DNA from: Actinomycetota bacterium
Lineage (GTDB): Bacteria; Actinomycetota; Actinomycetes; Actinomycetales; Microbacteriaceae
Length of the DNA: 5,968 nucleotides
Direction of reading: 5' to 3'
NCBI GenBank assembly: GCA_009703635.1
Contig: WLFS01000035.1
Coordinates: forward strand, 1-5,968
Below the pieces are notes generated by a model, which was not told where the DNA came from, searched no databases, and worked only from the letters and a program-made list of their open reading frames with translations. Below, piece after piece: positions 1-5,934 of this stretch (position 1 is the first letter of the stretch; the number at the start of each line of letters is the position of its first letter). The position numbers were made by a program, and so were the translations under genes.

Positions 1-794
1 CTCCAATTGGTAAAGGTCAGCGTGGATTGATCGTTTCTCCTCCAAAGGCTGGAAAGACACTTGTTCTTCAGGCCATTGCCAACGCGATTGCAACCAACAA
101 CCCAGAGGTTCACCTAATGGTTGTTCTAGTTGACGAGCGTCCTGAGGAAGTAACCGACATGCAGCGCACAGTAAAGGGTGAAGTTATCGCTTCTACCTTC
201 GACCGCCCTGCAGAAGATCACACCACGGTTGCCGAACTTGCAATTGAGCGCGCGAAGCGCCTAGTTGAACTTGGCCACGATGTTGTAGTTCTTTTGGACT
301 CAATTACTCGCCTAGGTCGCGCGTACAACCTAAGTGCTCCAGCATCCGGTCGAATTCTCTCCGGTGGTGTTGATTCGTCAGCGCTTTACCCACCTAAGCG
401 TTTCTTTGGTGCTGCTAGAAACATTGAAGATGGCGGATCGCTAACCATCCTTGCAACTGCTTTGGTTGAGACCGGATCCAAGATGGATGAGGTTATCTTC
501 GAAGAGTTCAAGGGAACTGGAAACATGGAGCTTCGTTTGTCTCGCGCACTTGCCGACAAGAGAATCTTCCCAGCGGTAGATCTAAACGCATCTGGAACCA
601 GACGCGAAGAGATGCTTATGAACCCGGACGAGACCAAGATAATTTGGAAGCTTCGTCGTGCACTTGCAGGTCTTGAGCAGCAGCAAGCTCTTGAGCTTGT
701 GCTGAACCGCTTGAAGGAAACCTCAAGCAACGTTGAATTCCTAATGCAGGTTCAAAAGTCCATGCCGATTCCTTCAGGTTCCGACGGAGAATAA
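1..794 (+). CDS. rho: Transcription termination factor Rho, C-terminal ATPase part (5' end outside window)
   Basis: This is the 3' part of the hexameric RNA-dependent ATPase/translocase that ends transcription of untranslated RNA. The reading frame is open from the first full codon (position 3) and reads PIGKGQRG before the P-loop, so the gene starts upstream of the window; the TTG at 27 is an internal Leu codon. Counting from that Leu as residue 1, the Walker A motif PPKAGKT lies at 5-11 (bases 39-59). [13 protein letters not shown], which contains residues known to contact bicyclomycin in E. coli Rho, is near 35-47. The Walker B strand [10 protein letters not shown] is near 86-95. The conserved run [10 protein letters not shown] follows near 123-132, then the R-loop/subunit-interface segment [19 protein letters not shown] near 161-179. 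The N-terminal RNA-binding domain is not in view. The protein ends in a short polar tail. The stop TAA shares one base with the ATG of prfA (TAATG), suggesting translational coupling. Motifs are intact and identity is essentially certain. Confidence 0.98.
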   Translation, partial: PIGKGQRGLIVSPPKAGKTLVLQAIANAIATNNPEVHLMVVLVDERPEEVTDMQRTVKGEVIASTFDRPAEDHTTVAELAIERAKRLVELGHDVVVLLDSITRLGRAYNLSAPASGRILSGGVDSSALYPPKRFFGAARNIEDGGSLTILATALVETGSKMDEVIFEEFKGTGNMELRLSRALADKRIFPAVDLNASGTRREEMLMNPDETKIIWKLRRALAGLEQQQALELVLNRLKETSSNVEFLMQVQKSMPIPSGSDGE

Positions 795-1870
795 TGCTCG
801 ATTCAGTCCAGCCCCTGCTGGCTGAGCACGCCTCGCTTCAGGAGCAGCTATCTGATGCAGCAGTGCATCAGAATCCAGCCTTAGCCAAGAAGCTAAACCG
901 ACGCTACGCGGAAGTTAGCGCAATCGTTTCTGCCTACCATCAGGTTGTTGAGCTAAACGACGACTTGGCTGCGACCAAAGAACTTGCAAAAGAAGACGAA
1001 GCATTCGCGGCAGAATTGCCTGCCGTAGAACAAAAGCTCCAGGAAGCTAACGAAAAACTTCGTCGCCTATTGATTCCAAGAGATCCTGATGACGGTCGGG
1101 ACGTAATCATGGAAATCAAGGCCGGTGAAGGAGGTGCTGAATCAGCCCTATTCGCTGCTGATCTTCTGCGCATGTACATCCAGTACTGCAACTCAAAGGG
1201 TTGGAAGACCGAGATTCTAGATAAAAACGAATCCGACCTGGGCGGCTACAAAGATGTCCAGCTTGCCATCAAGGGAAATTCCAACGACCCTGCCGAGGGA
1301 GTATGGGCACACCTGAAGTATGAAGGTGGAGTGCACCGCGTCCAGCGCGTTCCAGTGACAGAAACCCAAGGCCGTATTCACACCTCGGCTGCCGGAGTTT
1401 TGATTTTCCCTGAAGTTGATGCTCCTGAAGAAGTCGAGATCAGCGCAAACGATATTCGGGTTGATGTTTTCCGCTCCTCCGGTCCCGGTGGACAGTCTGT
1501 AAACACCACAGACTCTGCAGTTCGAATCACTCACCTTGCAACCGGAATCGTGGTTTCGATGCAGAACGAGAAGTCGCAGCTACAAAACCGTGAAGCCGCG
1601 ATGCGCGTGCTTCGTGCAAGACTTTTGGCAGCGAAGCAGGAAGCGATTGATGCCGAGCAGTCTGCTGCAAGAAAATCTCAAGTTCGATCGGTTGACCGGT
1701 CCGAGCGAATTAGAACTTACAACTTTCCTGAAAACCGCATTGCTGATCACCGAACCGGCTACAAGTCCTACAACCTAGATCAGGTTATGGATGGTGCTTT
1801 AGAACCGGTAGTTCAGTCCGCAATTCAAACTGACGAAGAAGCCAGACTGGCAGCACTGGGGCAGAAGTAA
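794..1870 (+). CDS. prfA: Peptide chain release factor 1 (RF1)
   Basis: The 358-residue product has the normal length of a class I release factor that reads UAA and UAG and triggers peptidyl-tRNA hydrolysis in the ribosome. The catalytic GGQ is at 232-234 in the context [17 protein letters not shown]. The stop-codon recognition tripeptide is PVT at 187-189, inside [20 protein letters not shown]; this is the RF1-type P-x-T, not the SPF tripeptide of RF2. The N-terminal ~100 residues are charged and helical, as in domain 1, and the GEGG segment near 111-114 is the usual start of the core. The ATG overlaps the rho stop codon, and GGAG at 786-789 (inside rho) lies four bases upstream, so this start is well supported. 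The downstream neighbour prmC encodes the enzyme expected to methylate Gln234. No programmed frameshift is needed, in contrast to many RF2 genes. Nothing looks damaged. Confidence 0.98.
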   Translation: MLDSVQPLLAEHASLQEQLSDAAVHQNPALAKKLNRRYAEVSAIVSAYHQVVELNDDLAATKELAKEDEAFAAELPAVEQKLQEANEKLRRLLIPRDPDDGRDVIMEIKAGEGGAESALFAADLLRMYIQYCNSKGWKTEILDKNESDLGGYKDVQLAIKGNSNDPAEGVWAHLKYEGGVHRVQRVPVTETQGRIHTSAAGVLIFPEVDAPEEVEISANDIRVDVFRSSGPGGQSVNTTDSAVRITHLATGIVVSMQNEKSQLQNREAAMRVLRARLLAAKQEAIDAEQSAARKSQVRSVDRSERIRTYNFPENRIADHRTGYKSYNLDQVMDGALEPVVQSAIQTDEEARLAALGQK

Positions 1871-2722
1871 ATGCTCATTTCGGAAGCGCTGGAATTAGCT
1901 ATCGACAAGTTCTCCGCCGCGGGAGTTTTGTCTCCAAGTGTCGATGCTGAACTGCTTGGGTGTTTTATTCTCGAAGCGTCCCGATCAGAGCTAACTCTTT
2001 TGGCAATTGCAGAAGAAAGTTTTCCCGAGAACAAGCTTGCAGATTTTCTAGAAGCCGTTCAAAGACGCGAAAAGCGTGAACCTCTTCAGCACATCACCGG
2101 TCTTGCCCCCTTTAGGCACTTGGAGCTAGAAGTTGGACCCGGTGTGTTCATTCCGCGTCCTGAGACGGAACAGCTTGTTGATCTAGCAAAACAAAAGCTT
2201 GAAGCAATCCAGAATCCAGTAATTGTGGATTTGTGCTCTGGAAGCGGAGCAATATCCATTGCACTCAATACTGAAGTTGCCGGTTCGATTGTTTATTCAG
2301 TTGAGATATCAAAGGATGCGTTTTCGTTCTTGACTCGAAATTATCAACGCTACGGATTGGATCCGAACGCACTTAGAAACGAGAACCTAACAACTGCGCT
2401 GGAAGAACTTGAAGCAGGCGTGGATTTAGTGGTTTCCAATCCGCCCTACATTCCAGATGCCGCAGTTCCAATTGACTTAGAGGTTCAGCTTCATGATCCA
2501 GCTCTTGCCCTTTATGGCGGGGCGGACGGGCTGGATGTGATTCGCCAGATTTCTACTCGAGCTTGGTATTTACTTAGGCCCGGTGGGCACTTGGTGCTTG
2601 AACATGCCCACACCCAAGCCCCTGCAATCGGTGAACTACTATTAACCCAAGGTTGGCAGGAAGTGGTTTCTGCTTCAGATCTAACCGGTAAAGACCGGAT
2701 GATTTCGGCAGTAAGGCCATAA
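1871..2722 (+). CDS. prmC: Release factor N5-glutamine methyltransferase PrmC (HemK)
   Basis: This cytoplasmic SAM-dependent enzyme of 283 residues methylates the side-chain amide of the GGQ glutamine in RF1 and RF2, improving termination efficiency. The N-terminal helical domain (about 1-70) is followed by the linker motif PLQHITG at 71-77 and FIPRPETE at 93-100. The SAM-binding motif I is VDLCSGSGAISIAL at 119-132, and the acidic VEIS near 144-147 is the usual ribose-contacting strand end. The catalytic NPPY that holds the substrate glutamine is at 190-193 in DLVVSNPPYIP. ALYGGADGLD near 213-222 and the C-terminal TGKDRMISA are also family signatures. The ATG follows the prfA stop TAA directly, with a weak GGGG at 1858-1861 as ribosome-binding site, so translation probably depends on coupling to prfA. 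Older annotations call this family HemK and wrongly linked it to haem synthesis. Confidence 0.97.
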   Translation: MLISEALELAIDKFSAAGVLSPSVDAELLGCFILEASRSELTLLAIAEESFPENKLADFLEAVQRREKREPLQHITGLAPFRHLELEVGPGVFIPRPETEQLVDLAKQKLEAIQNPVIVDLCSGSGAISIALNTEVAGSIVYSVEISKDAFSFLTRNYQRYGLDPNALRNENLTTALEELEAGVDLVVSNPPYIPDAAVPIDLEVQLHDPALALYGGADGLDVIRQISTRAWYLLRPGGHLVLEHAHTQAPAIGELLLTQGWQEVVSASDLTGKDRMISAVRP

Positions 2723-2735
2723 AGGCATAGACAAT

Positions 2736-2741
2736 AGGCGG
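2736..2741 (+). promoter_or_regulatory. Candidate ribosome-binding site of the TsaC-like gene
   Basis: AGGCGG lies six bases before the GTG at 2748, in the only untranslated gap (25 bases) between prmC and the next gene. It supports the GTG start, which also matches the expected N-terminal length of the family. The match to the anti-Shine-Dalgarno core is imperfect. Confidence 0.5.
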
Positions 2742-2747
2742 TGTTCA

Positions 2748-3434
2748 GTGGAGCGAATCTACGACTGTTCCGTCGACACCGATTTGTTGACAGGCATGAG
2801 ACTGGCAAAAGCCGCGCTTGGAAGAAAAGAGTTGGTGGTTGTTCCAACCGATACTGTTTACGGTTTGGCTTGTGACGCTTTCTCTCACGAGGGAGTGGCA
2901 AAACTTCTTGCAGCTAAGGGAAGAGATCGTCAGGCTCCGCCGCCGGTACTTATCGGAAACGCCGCAGCTTTGGAAGGTCTTGCACAAGAGATTCCACAGC
3001 TAGCTCACAAATTGGCAGCAACTTTTTGGCCTGGCGCACTAACCATGATTTTGAAAGCTCAGCCTTCGCTTACTTGGGATCTTGGAGAAACTAAAGGAAC
3101 TGTCGCACTTCGCATGCCAGATCACAAAATTGCACTAGCTCTGCTCCAAGAAACCGGTCCGCTTGCAGTTTCCAGTGCAAACCTGACTGGCGAACCTGCA
3201 GCTATCACATGCCAACAGGCTGAGGTTGCTCTCGGAGCAAAGGTCAAGGTTTACCTCGACGGGGGAGCCAGCCCGAAGGGTGAGGCCTCGACAATTGTTG
3301 ACATGACGAGTTTGGTCGACACCGTTTCCGCATCCGGAGAGATCGTCACAACTGGCAAGGTCAAAATTGTTCGCCGCGGGGCACTCAGTCAACAAAAACT
3401 TGCAACAGTTCTTGGCGAATTCTTGGAGGGCTAG
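2748..3434 (+). CDS. tsaC: L-threonylcarbamoyladenylate synthase (TsaC/YrdC/Sua5 family)
   Basis: The enzyme makes threonylcarbamoyl-AMP from threonine, bicarbonate and ATP, the first step of the t6A37 modification of ANN-decoding tRNAs; TsaB/D/E complete the modification elsewhere in the cell. The YrdC fold signatures are present: PTDTVYGL at 33-40, KGRDRQ at 57-62 (the conserved Lys/Arg pair), TFWPGALT at 92-99, LRMP at 121-124 and VSSANLTG at 141-148. STIVD at 181-185 and KIVRRG at 206-211 close the domain. At 228 residues it is essentially one YrdC domain. The separate C-terminal domain of long Sua5 proteins is absent, so a TsaC-type name fits better, though Actinobacteria entries are often labelled Sua5. 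The GTG start gives the N-terminus MERIYDCS, typical of actinobacterial members. The end of the gene carries the ribosome-binding site of the next one. Confidence 0.95.
   Translation: MERIYDCSVDTDLLTGMRLAKAALGRKELVVVPTDTVYGLACDAFSHEGVAKLLAAKGRDRQAPPPVLIGNAAALEGLAQEIPQLAHKLAATFWPGALTMILKAQPSLTWDLGETKGTVALRMPDHKIALALLQETGPLAVSSANLTGEPAAITCQQAEVALGAKVKVYLDGGASPKGEASTIVDMTSLVDTVSASGEIVTTGKVKIVRRGALSQQKLATVLGEFLEG
3425..3430 (+). promoter_or_regulatory. Ribosome-binding site deciding the TTG start of the WecA-like gene
   Basis: GGAGGG sits within the last codons of the upstream gene, seven bases before TTG 3438. This strong site favours the TTG over the in-frame ATG at 3459, which would remove seven residues from the first membrane helix and has no comparable site at the right distance. 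Confidence 0.75.
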
Positions 3435-3437
3435 CGC

Positions 3438-4547
3438 TTGAGAGCCTACCTTTTGATCATGGCAGTTGCCGCGCTGGTGACTTTTGCTGCGACATTTTTG
3501 ACACTTCGCCTAAGCCGCAAACACTCGATCATGCCTGAGATTCGCGAACGTGATGTCCACACCGATCCAACTCCTCGCATCGGTGGGTTGGCGATGCTGA
3601 TTGGATTCTTGGTGTCTCTTGCGGTCGCCGCATCACTTGGTTGGTTCAGTTCTGTATTCGAAGACCCAATCCACATACTCGCCATCGCAGCGGCAGCAAC
3701 GCTGATTGCGATCATTGGTGTCCTAGATGACATTTTGGATTTGGACTGGACCATCAAGCTCGCAGGTCAGTTCATGGCAGCTGGAATCCTGGCCTGGCAA
3801 GGAGTCCAGATTGTCTCTTTGCCAATCGGCGGGTTGGTGATTGGTAGCTACGGCGTCTCGATCATGGTGACAATCTTCATCACGGTTTTGGTCATAAACG
3901 CGGTGAACTTCATTGATGGCTTGGATGGCTTGGTGGCGGGAGTAGTGCTAATCGGCACTTCCGTGTTCTTTATTTACACCTATCTGCTTGCCCAGCAAAC
4001 TTCTCCCACCAACTACTTCAACTTGGCTTCGTTGATTTCGGCAATTGTTATCGGAGTTTGCCTTGGCTTTTTGCCACTGAACTGGCACAAAGCCAAGATC
4101 TTTATGGGTGACAGCGGGGCGATGCTACTGGGTCTATTGATGGCCACTTCAGCTTTGGCGGTTACCGGTCAAGTTGACCCGGGCGCTGTTTCGACCTCGC
4201 TTTTGGCTCCTGCATTCCTGCCTTTGATATTGCCATTGGCAATTTTGATCCTGCCGCTACTTGATTTGACTCTTGCGGTGCTTCGAAGAATTCGTGCTGG
4301 CAAGTCTCCTTTTTCGGCGGACCGAAAGCACCTCCACCACAAGCTTCAGGATTTTGGTCACAGCCATACCGGCTCCGTGACGGTTTTTTATCTTTGGACG
4401 GCAGTGATTTCACTGAGTGCTCTGGCGTTATTATTCATCCCTGCTGAGCTGGTTTTGGTTTTGACCATAGTTGCAGCTTTTCCAACGATGATCTTCACAT
4501 TGTGGCCCGTTATTGAGCGTCGAAGAAAGGCAGCAAAGTCCAAGTGA
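3438..4547 (+). CDS. wecA: Polyprenyl-phosphate N-acetylhexosamine-1-phosphate transferase, WecA/TagO (glycosyltransferase 4) family
   Basis: This integral membrane enzyme of 369 residues transfers a sugar-1-phosphate, typically GlcNAc-1-P from UDP-GlcNAc, to a polyprenyl-phosphate carrier. That step starts cell-wall polysaccharide or teichoic-acid-like glycopolymer synthesis; in mycobacteria the corresponding gene starts the arabinogalactan linker. About eleven hydrophobic segments are visible. The cytoplasmic motifs of the family are present: IRERDVHTDPTPRIGGLAM near 35-53, the Mg-binding GVLDD at 94-98, NAVNFIDGLDGL at 154-165, IFMGDSGAMLLG near 221-232 and the HLHHKL loop at 298-303. These separate it from MraY in favour of the WecA/TagO branch. 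The exact sugar and final polymer cannot be read from sequence. It starts at TTG, with GGAGGG seven bases upstream, and ends in a basic tail (RRRKAAKSK). Its stop codon overlaps the GTG of the next gene. Confidence 0.93.
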   Translation: MRAYLLIMAVAALVTFAATFLTLRLSRKHSIMPEIRERDVHTDPTPRIGGLAMLIGFLVSLAVAASLGWFSSVFEDPIHILAIAAAATLIAIIGVLDDILDLDWTIKLAGQFMAAGILAWQGVQIVSLPIGGLVIGSYGVSIMVTIFITVLVINAVNFIDGLDGLVAGVVLIGTSVFFIYTYLLAQQTSPTNYFNLASLISAIVIGVCLGFLPLNWHKAKIFMGDSGAMLLGLLMATSALAVTGQVDPGAVSTSLLAPAFLPLILPLAILILPLLDLTLAVLRRIRAGKSPFSADRKHLHHKLQDFGHSHTGSVTVFYLWTAVISLSALALLFIPAELVLVLTIVAAFPTMIFTLWPVIERRRKAAKSK

Positions 4548-4954
4548 AACCATCAACCAGTGCTGAACAGTTATTCAAAAACGTATTAGGGCAAACTGCG
4601 CTTCTGACCGGTTTGATCGCATCACTTGGTTCCCTGGCTGGATACTTTGTCGAGGGCATGAACGGGGTAGTTAGTGCACTGATAGGTGCAGGGCTGGCTT
4701 TTGCTTTCGGCGCCCTAACCGTGGTGAGCATGATCATCGGAAGAAAGCTTTCCTTGGCTGGCTTTTTTGGAGTGGTAATGGGTGGGTGGCTTACCAAGCT
4801 AATTGGGTTTGCTCTTCTGGCGAGGTCTCTTCAGGGGGCTGAGTTCATAAACGGCCCAGTGCTGTTTTTGACGCTGGTCGCGGCCATTTTGGGGTCCCTG
4901 GTTATCGACTCGATTGCCGTTCTTTCAGCCCGGATCCCCGTGGTCGAGGCCTAG
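4544..4954 (+). CDS. Small membrane protein in the AtpI position, ATP synthase protein I-like
   Basis: The 136-residue product has four predicted membrane helices, near residues 14-36, 40-65, 70-93 and 104-127, with short polar ends. Its place directly before atpB, its size and its four-helix layout match the weakly conserved AtpI/Rv1303-type proteins that precede actinobacterial atp operons. AtpI proteins elsewhere are implicated in c-ring assembly and possibly Mg transport. No sequence motif proves that role here, so the functional name rests mostly on context. The GTG start overlaps the upstream stop as GTGA, and the nearest purine-rich run (GAAAGG, 4525-4530) is 13 bases away. Translation therefore probably depends on ribosomes finishing the WecA-like gene. 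An alternative is a family-specific membrane protein with no ATP synthase role. Confidence 0.75.
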   Translation: MKPSTSAEQLFKNVLGQTALLTGLIASLGSLAGYFVEGMNGVVSALIGAGLAFAFGALTVVSMIIGRKLSLAGFFGVVMGGWLTKLIGFALLARSLQGAEFINGPVLFLTLVAAILGSLVIDSIAVLSARIPVVEA

Positions 4955-4962
4955 TTTTTTCT

Positions 4963-4971
4963 TGCTACACT
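4963..4971 (+). promoter_or_regulatory. Candidate extended -10 promoter for atpBE...
   Basis: TG-C-TACACT reads as an extended -10 element (TGn followed by TACACT, a TAnnnT form common in Actinobacteria). There is no good -35 at 17 bases upstream (GTCGAG-like sequence only), which is tolerated when the extended -10 TG is present. A start of transcription near 4977-4979 would be expected, placing it at or next to a GTG codon. Confidence 0.45.
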
Positions 4972-5007
4972 TTTACAGGTGCCGCAAAGACTGGGGCATC
5001 GACACTG

Positions 5008-5029
5008 TAAATCGCCGCGATAAATCGCC
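5008..5029 (+). repeat. Short direct repeat TAAATCGCC in the atpB leader
   Basis: Two perfect 9-base copies (5008-5016 and 5021-5029) start 13 bases apart. Between and overlapping them lies GCGAT (5017-5021), which is complementary to the ATCGC inside each copy. The arrangement is visible directly; it could be a regulator-binding site, part of alternative RNA hairpins, or chance. Confidence 0.5.
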
Positions 5030-5036
5030 CCGAAAC

Positions 5037-5041
5037 AGGAG
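5037..5041 (+). promoter_or_regulatory. AGGAG Shine-Dalgarno-like site with unusual spacing to atpB
   Basis: This is the best anti-Shine-Dalgarno match before atpB, but it ends 21 bases before ATG 5063, too far for ordinary initiation. It stands six bases before an in-frame CTG at 5048. Either the leader folds to shorten the distance, the CTG is used, or the ATG is initiated without this site. Confidence 0.4.
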
Positions 5042-5062
5042 CCTGCCCTGCTAGATAACGCA

Positions 5063-5887
5063 ATGAGCCTTCTTATCAAGGCAGCGGTAACCGACGAATC
5101 CGGTAACTACAAGGGACCCTCCATAATGGAGTTTTACCCTGAAATCGTTGCGTTTGAAGGCACTCCTTTCGCATTGAACAGAATCATGCTGATTCGCCTG
5201 CTGGTTGTCTCGCTCTTGCTGATTTTGTTCTACCTCTGGACCCGTTCGTTCCAGAAAGCCAGTCGAAACCAGAGCTTTGTTCCTACCAAGTTCCAGCTAA
5301 TGGGTGAGATTTCTCTCAACTTCGTTCGCACTGGGATCGCGCACGGTCAGCTTGGAAAAGTTGATGGCGACCGCTTCTTGCCACTACTAACCACGATTTT
5401 CTTCACCGTACTGGGCATGAACATCACTGGAATCATCCCAGGGCTCAACATCGCTGCATCTTCGGTCATTGGACTACCGATAGTTCTAGCTGTTGCCGCC
5501 TATGTCACGTTTATCTATGCGGGCATGAAAAAACATCGATTTACATTCTTTAAGAACTCTTTGTTTCCATCCGGAGTTCCTCCGGCACTTTATGTAATGG
5601 TGACCCCAATTGAGTTCCTGTCGACCTTTATCTTGAGACCAGTAACCCTGGCTCTTCGACTTACTATGAACATGGTTGCGGGCCACCTTTTGCTGGTGCT
5701 TTGCTTCGGAGCAACCCAGTTCTTCTTCTTTTACGCCGATGGATTCTTCAAGTTCTTCGGTATCGGGACATTCATATTTGGATTCGCCTTTACTCTCTTT
5801 GAGATTCTGGTGTCATTCCTACAGGCTTATGTGTTCACTCTGCTAACAACTGTTTACATTCAGTTGGCCCTGGCAGATGAGCACTAA
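5063..5887 (+). CDS. atpB: F1Fo ATP synthase subunit a
   Basis: Subunit a is the membrane stator that forms the two proton half-channels against the c-ring. The product has 274 residues and five to six hydrophobic helices, starting near 41-60, 104-126 and 132-153. The essential arginine is R199 in LRPVTLALRLTMNMVAGH, equivalent to E. coli R210. Downstream, FEILVSFLQAYVF carries E247 and Q254. By alignment, E. coli E219/H245 correspond here to H208/E247, the swapped pair also known from mitochondrial subunit a. The ATG at 5063 is preferred over ATG 5126 because the segment GPSIMEFYPE before and around the latter resembles the conserved N-terminal region of actinobacterial homologues. However, no Shine-Dalgarno site lies at normal distance from 5063, while AAGGGA (5111-5116) is nine bases before 5126. 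It is the first structural gene of the atp operon, 47 bases before atpE. Confidence 0.96.
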   Translation: MSLLIKAAVTDESGNYKGPSIMEFYPEIVAFEGTPFALNRIMLIRLLVVSLLLILFYLWTRSFQKASRNQSFVPTKFQLMGEISLNFVRTGIAHGQLGKVDGDRFLPLLTTIFFTVLGMNITGIIPGLNIAASSVIGLPIVLAVAAYVTFIYAGMKKHRFTFFKNSLFPSGVPPALYVMVTPIEFLSTFILRPVTLALRLTMNMVAGHLLLVLCFGATQFFFFYADGFFKFFGIGTFIFGFAFTLFEILVSFLQAYVFTLLTTVYIQLALADEH

Positions 5888-5893
5888 AGAAAA

Positions 5894-5907
5894 CTGACAA
5901 CCGTCAG
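5894..5907 (+). promoter_or_regulatory. Small hairpin between atpB and atpE
   Basis: CTGAC (5894-5898) and GTCAG (5903-5907) form a perfect 5-base stem around the loop AACC. The hairpin lies seven bases after the atpB stop and is followed by an A-rich stretch, not a T tract, so it does not look like an intrinsic terminator. A role in atpE translation or mRNA processing is possible; it could also be chance. Confidence 0.4.
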
Positions 5908-5918
5908 GGAAAAACCAC

Positions 5919-5926
5919 GGAAGGGA
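5919..5926 (+). promoter_or_regulatory. Ribosome-binding site of atpE
   Basis: The purine run GGAAGGGA ends eight bases before GTG 5935 and is set in an A-rich context. It is one of the clearer ribosome-binding sites in the window, which fits the need for about ten c subunits per complex. Confidence 0.7.
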
Positions 5927-5934
5927 AAAATCAA

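Larger units (their letters stand above)
4955..5062 (+). promoter_or_regulatory. atpB upstream region: candidate promoter and structured leader
   Basis: This is the only gap of appreciable size in the window. It begins with six T residues after the AtpI-like stop, followed at once by a candidate extended -10 element. The rest would be transcribed as a leader of about 85 bases. It contains a perfect 7-base inverted repeat (TTTACAG 4972-4978 with CTGTAAA 5005-5011) and a 9-base direct repeat TAAATCGCC (5008-5016 and 5021-5029). It also holds GGGGC (4993-4997), which could pair with GCCCC (5027-5031), and an AGGAG (5037-5041). A separate transcript for the atp operon would match what is known in other bacteria, but here it is inference from motifs alone. 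Confidence 0.5.

Noticed and set aside
27..29. TTG at 27 as the true start of a short Rho
   Set aside because: The frame continues upstream to the window edge with conserved Rho residues (PIGKGQRG), so this is an internal Leu codon.
386..1534. Long open frames on the minus strand opposite rho and prfA (about 386-730, 940-1191, 1217-1534)
   Set aside because: They lie opposite well-identified genes, have low-complexity Ser/Arg-rich or unrecognisable translations, and are expected from the codon bias of the sense strand.
1683..1709. Inverted repeat TTCG-A-TCGG / CCGA-G-CGAA in prfA
   Set aside because: It lies within conserved RF1 coding sequence (RSVDRSERI), has a central mismatch and no associated T tract or regulatory context.
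1536..1778. 80-codon plus-strand frame inside prfA
   Set aside because: It overlaps the GGQ-domain coding region in another frame and its translation shows no recognisable motif; prfA is intact across it.
2685..2698. CCGGT-AAAG-ACCGG hairpin near the end of prmC, considered as a terminator
   Set aside because: It encodes the conserved TGKDR segment, is only five base pairs and is not followed by a T tract.
2728..2735. TAGACAAT in the prmC-tsaC gap, considered as a -10 element
   Set aside because: No convincing -35 lies upstream, the gap is 25 bases and the genes otherwise look like one operon.
4937..4960. Possible intrinsic terminator before the atp operon (T6 at 4955-4960)
   Set aside because: The only stem before the T run is GGTC/GGCC with a two-base loop and a wobble pair, too weak for a terminator.
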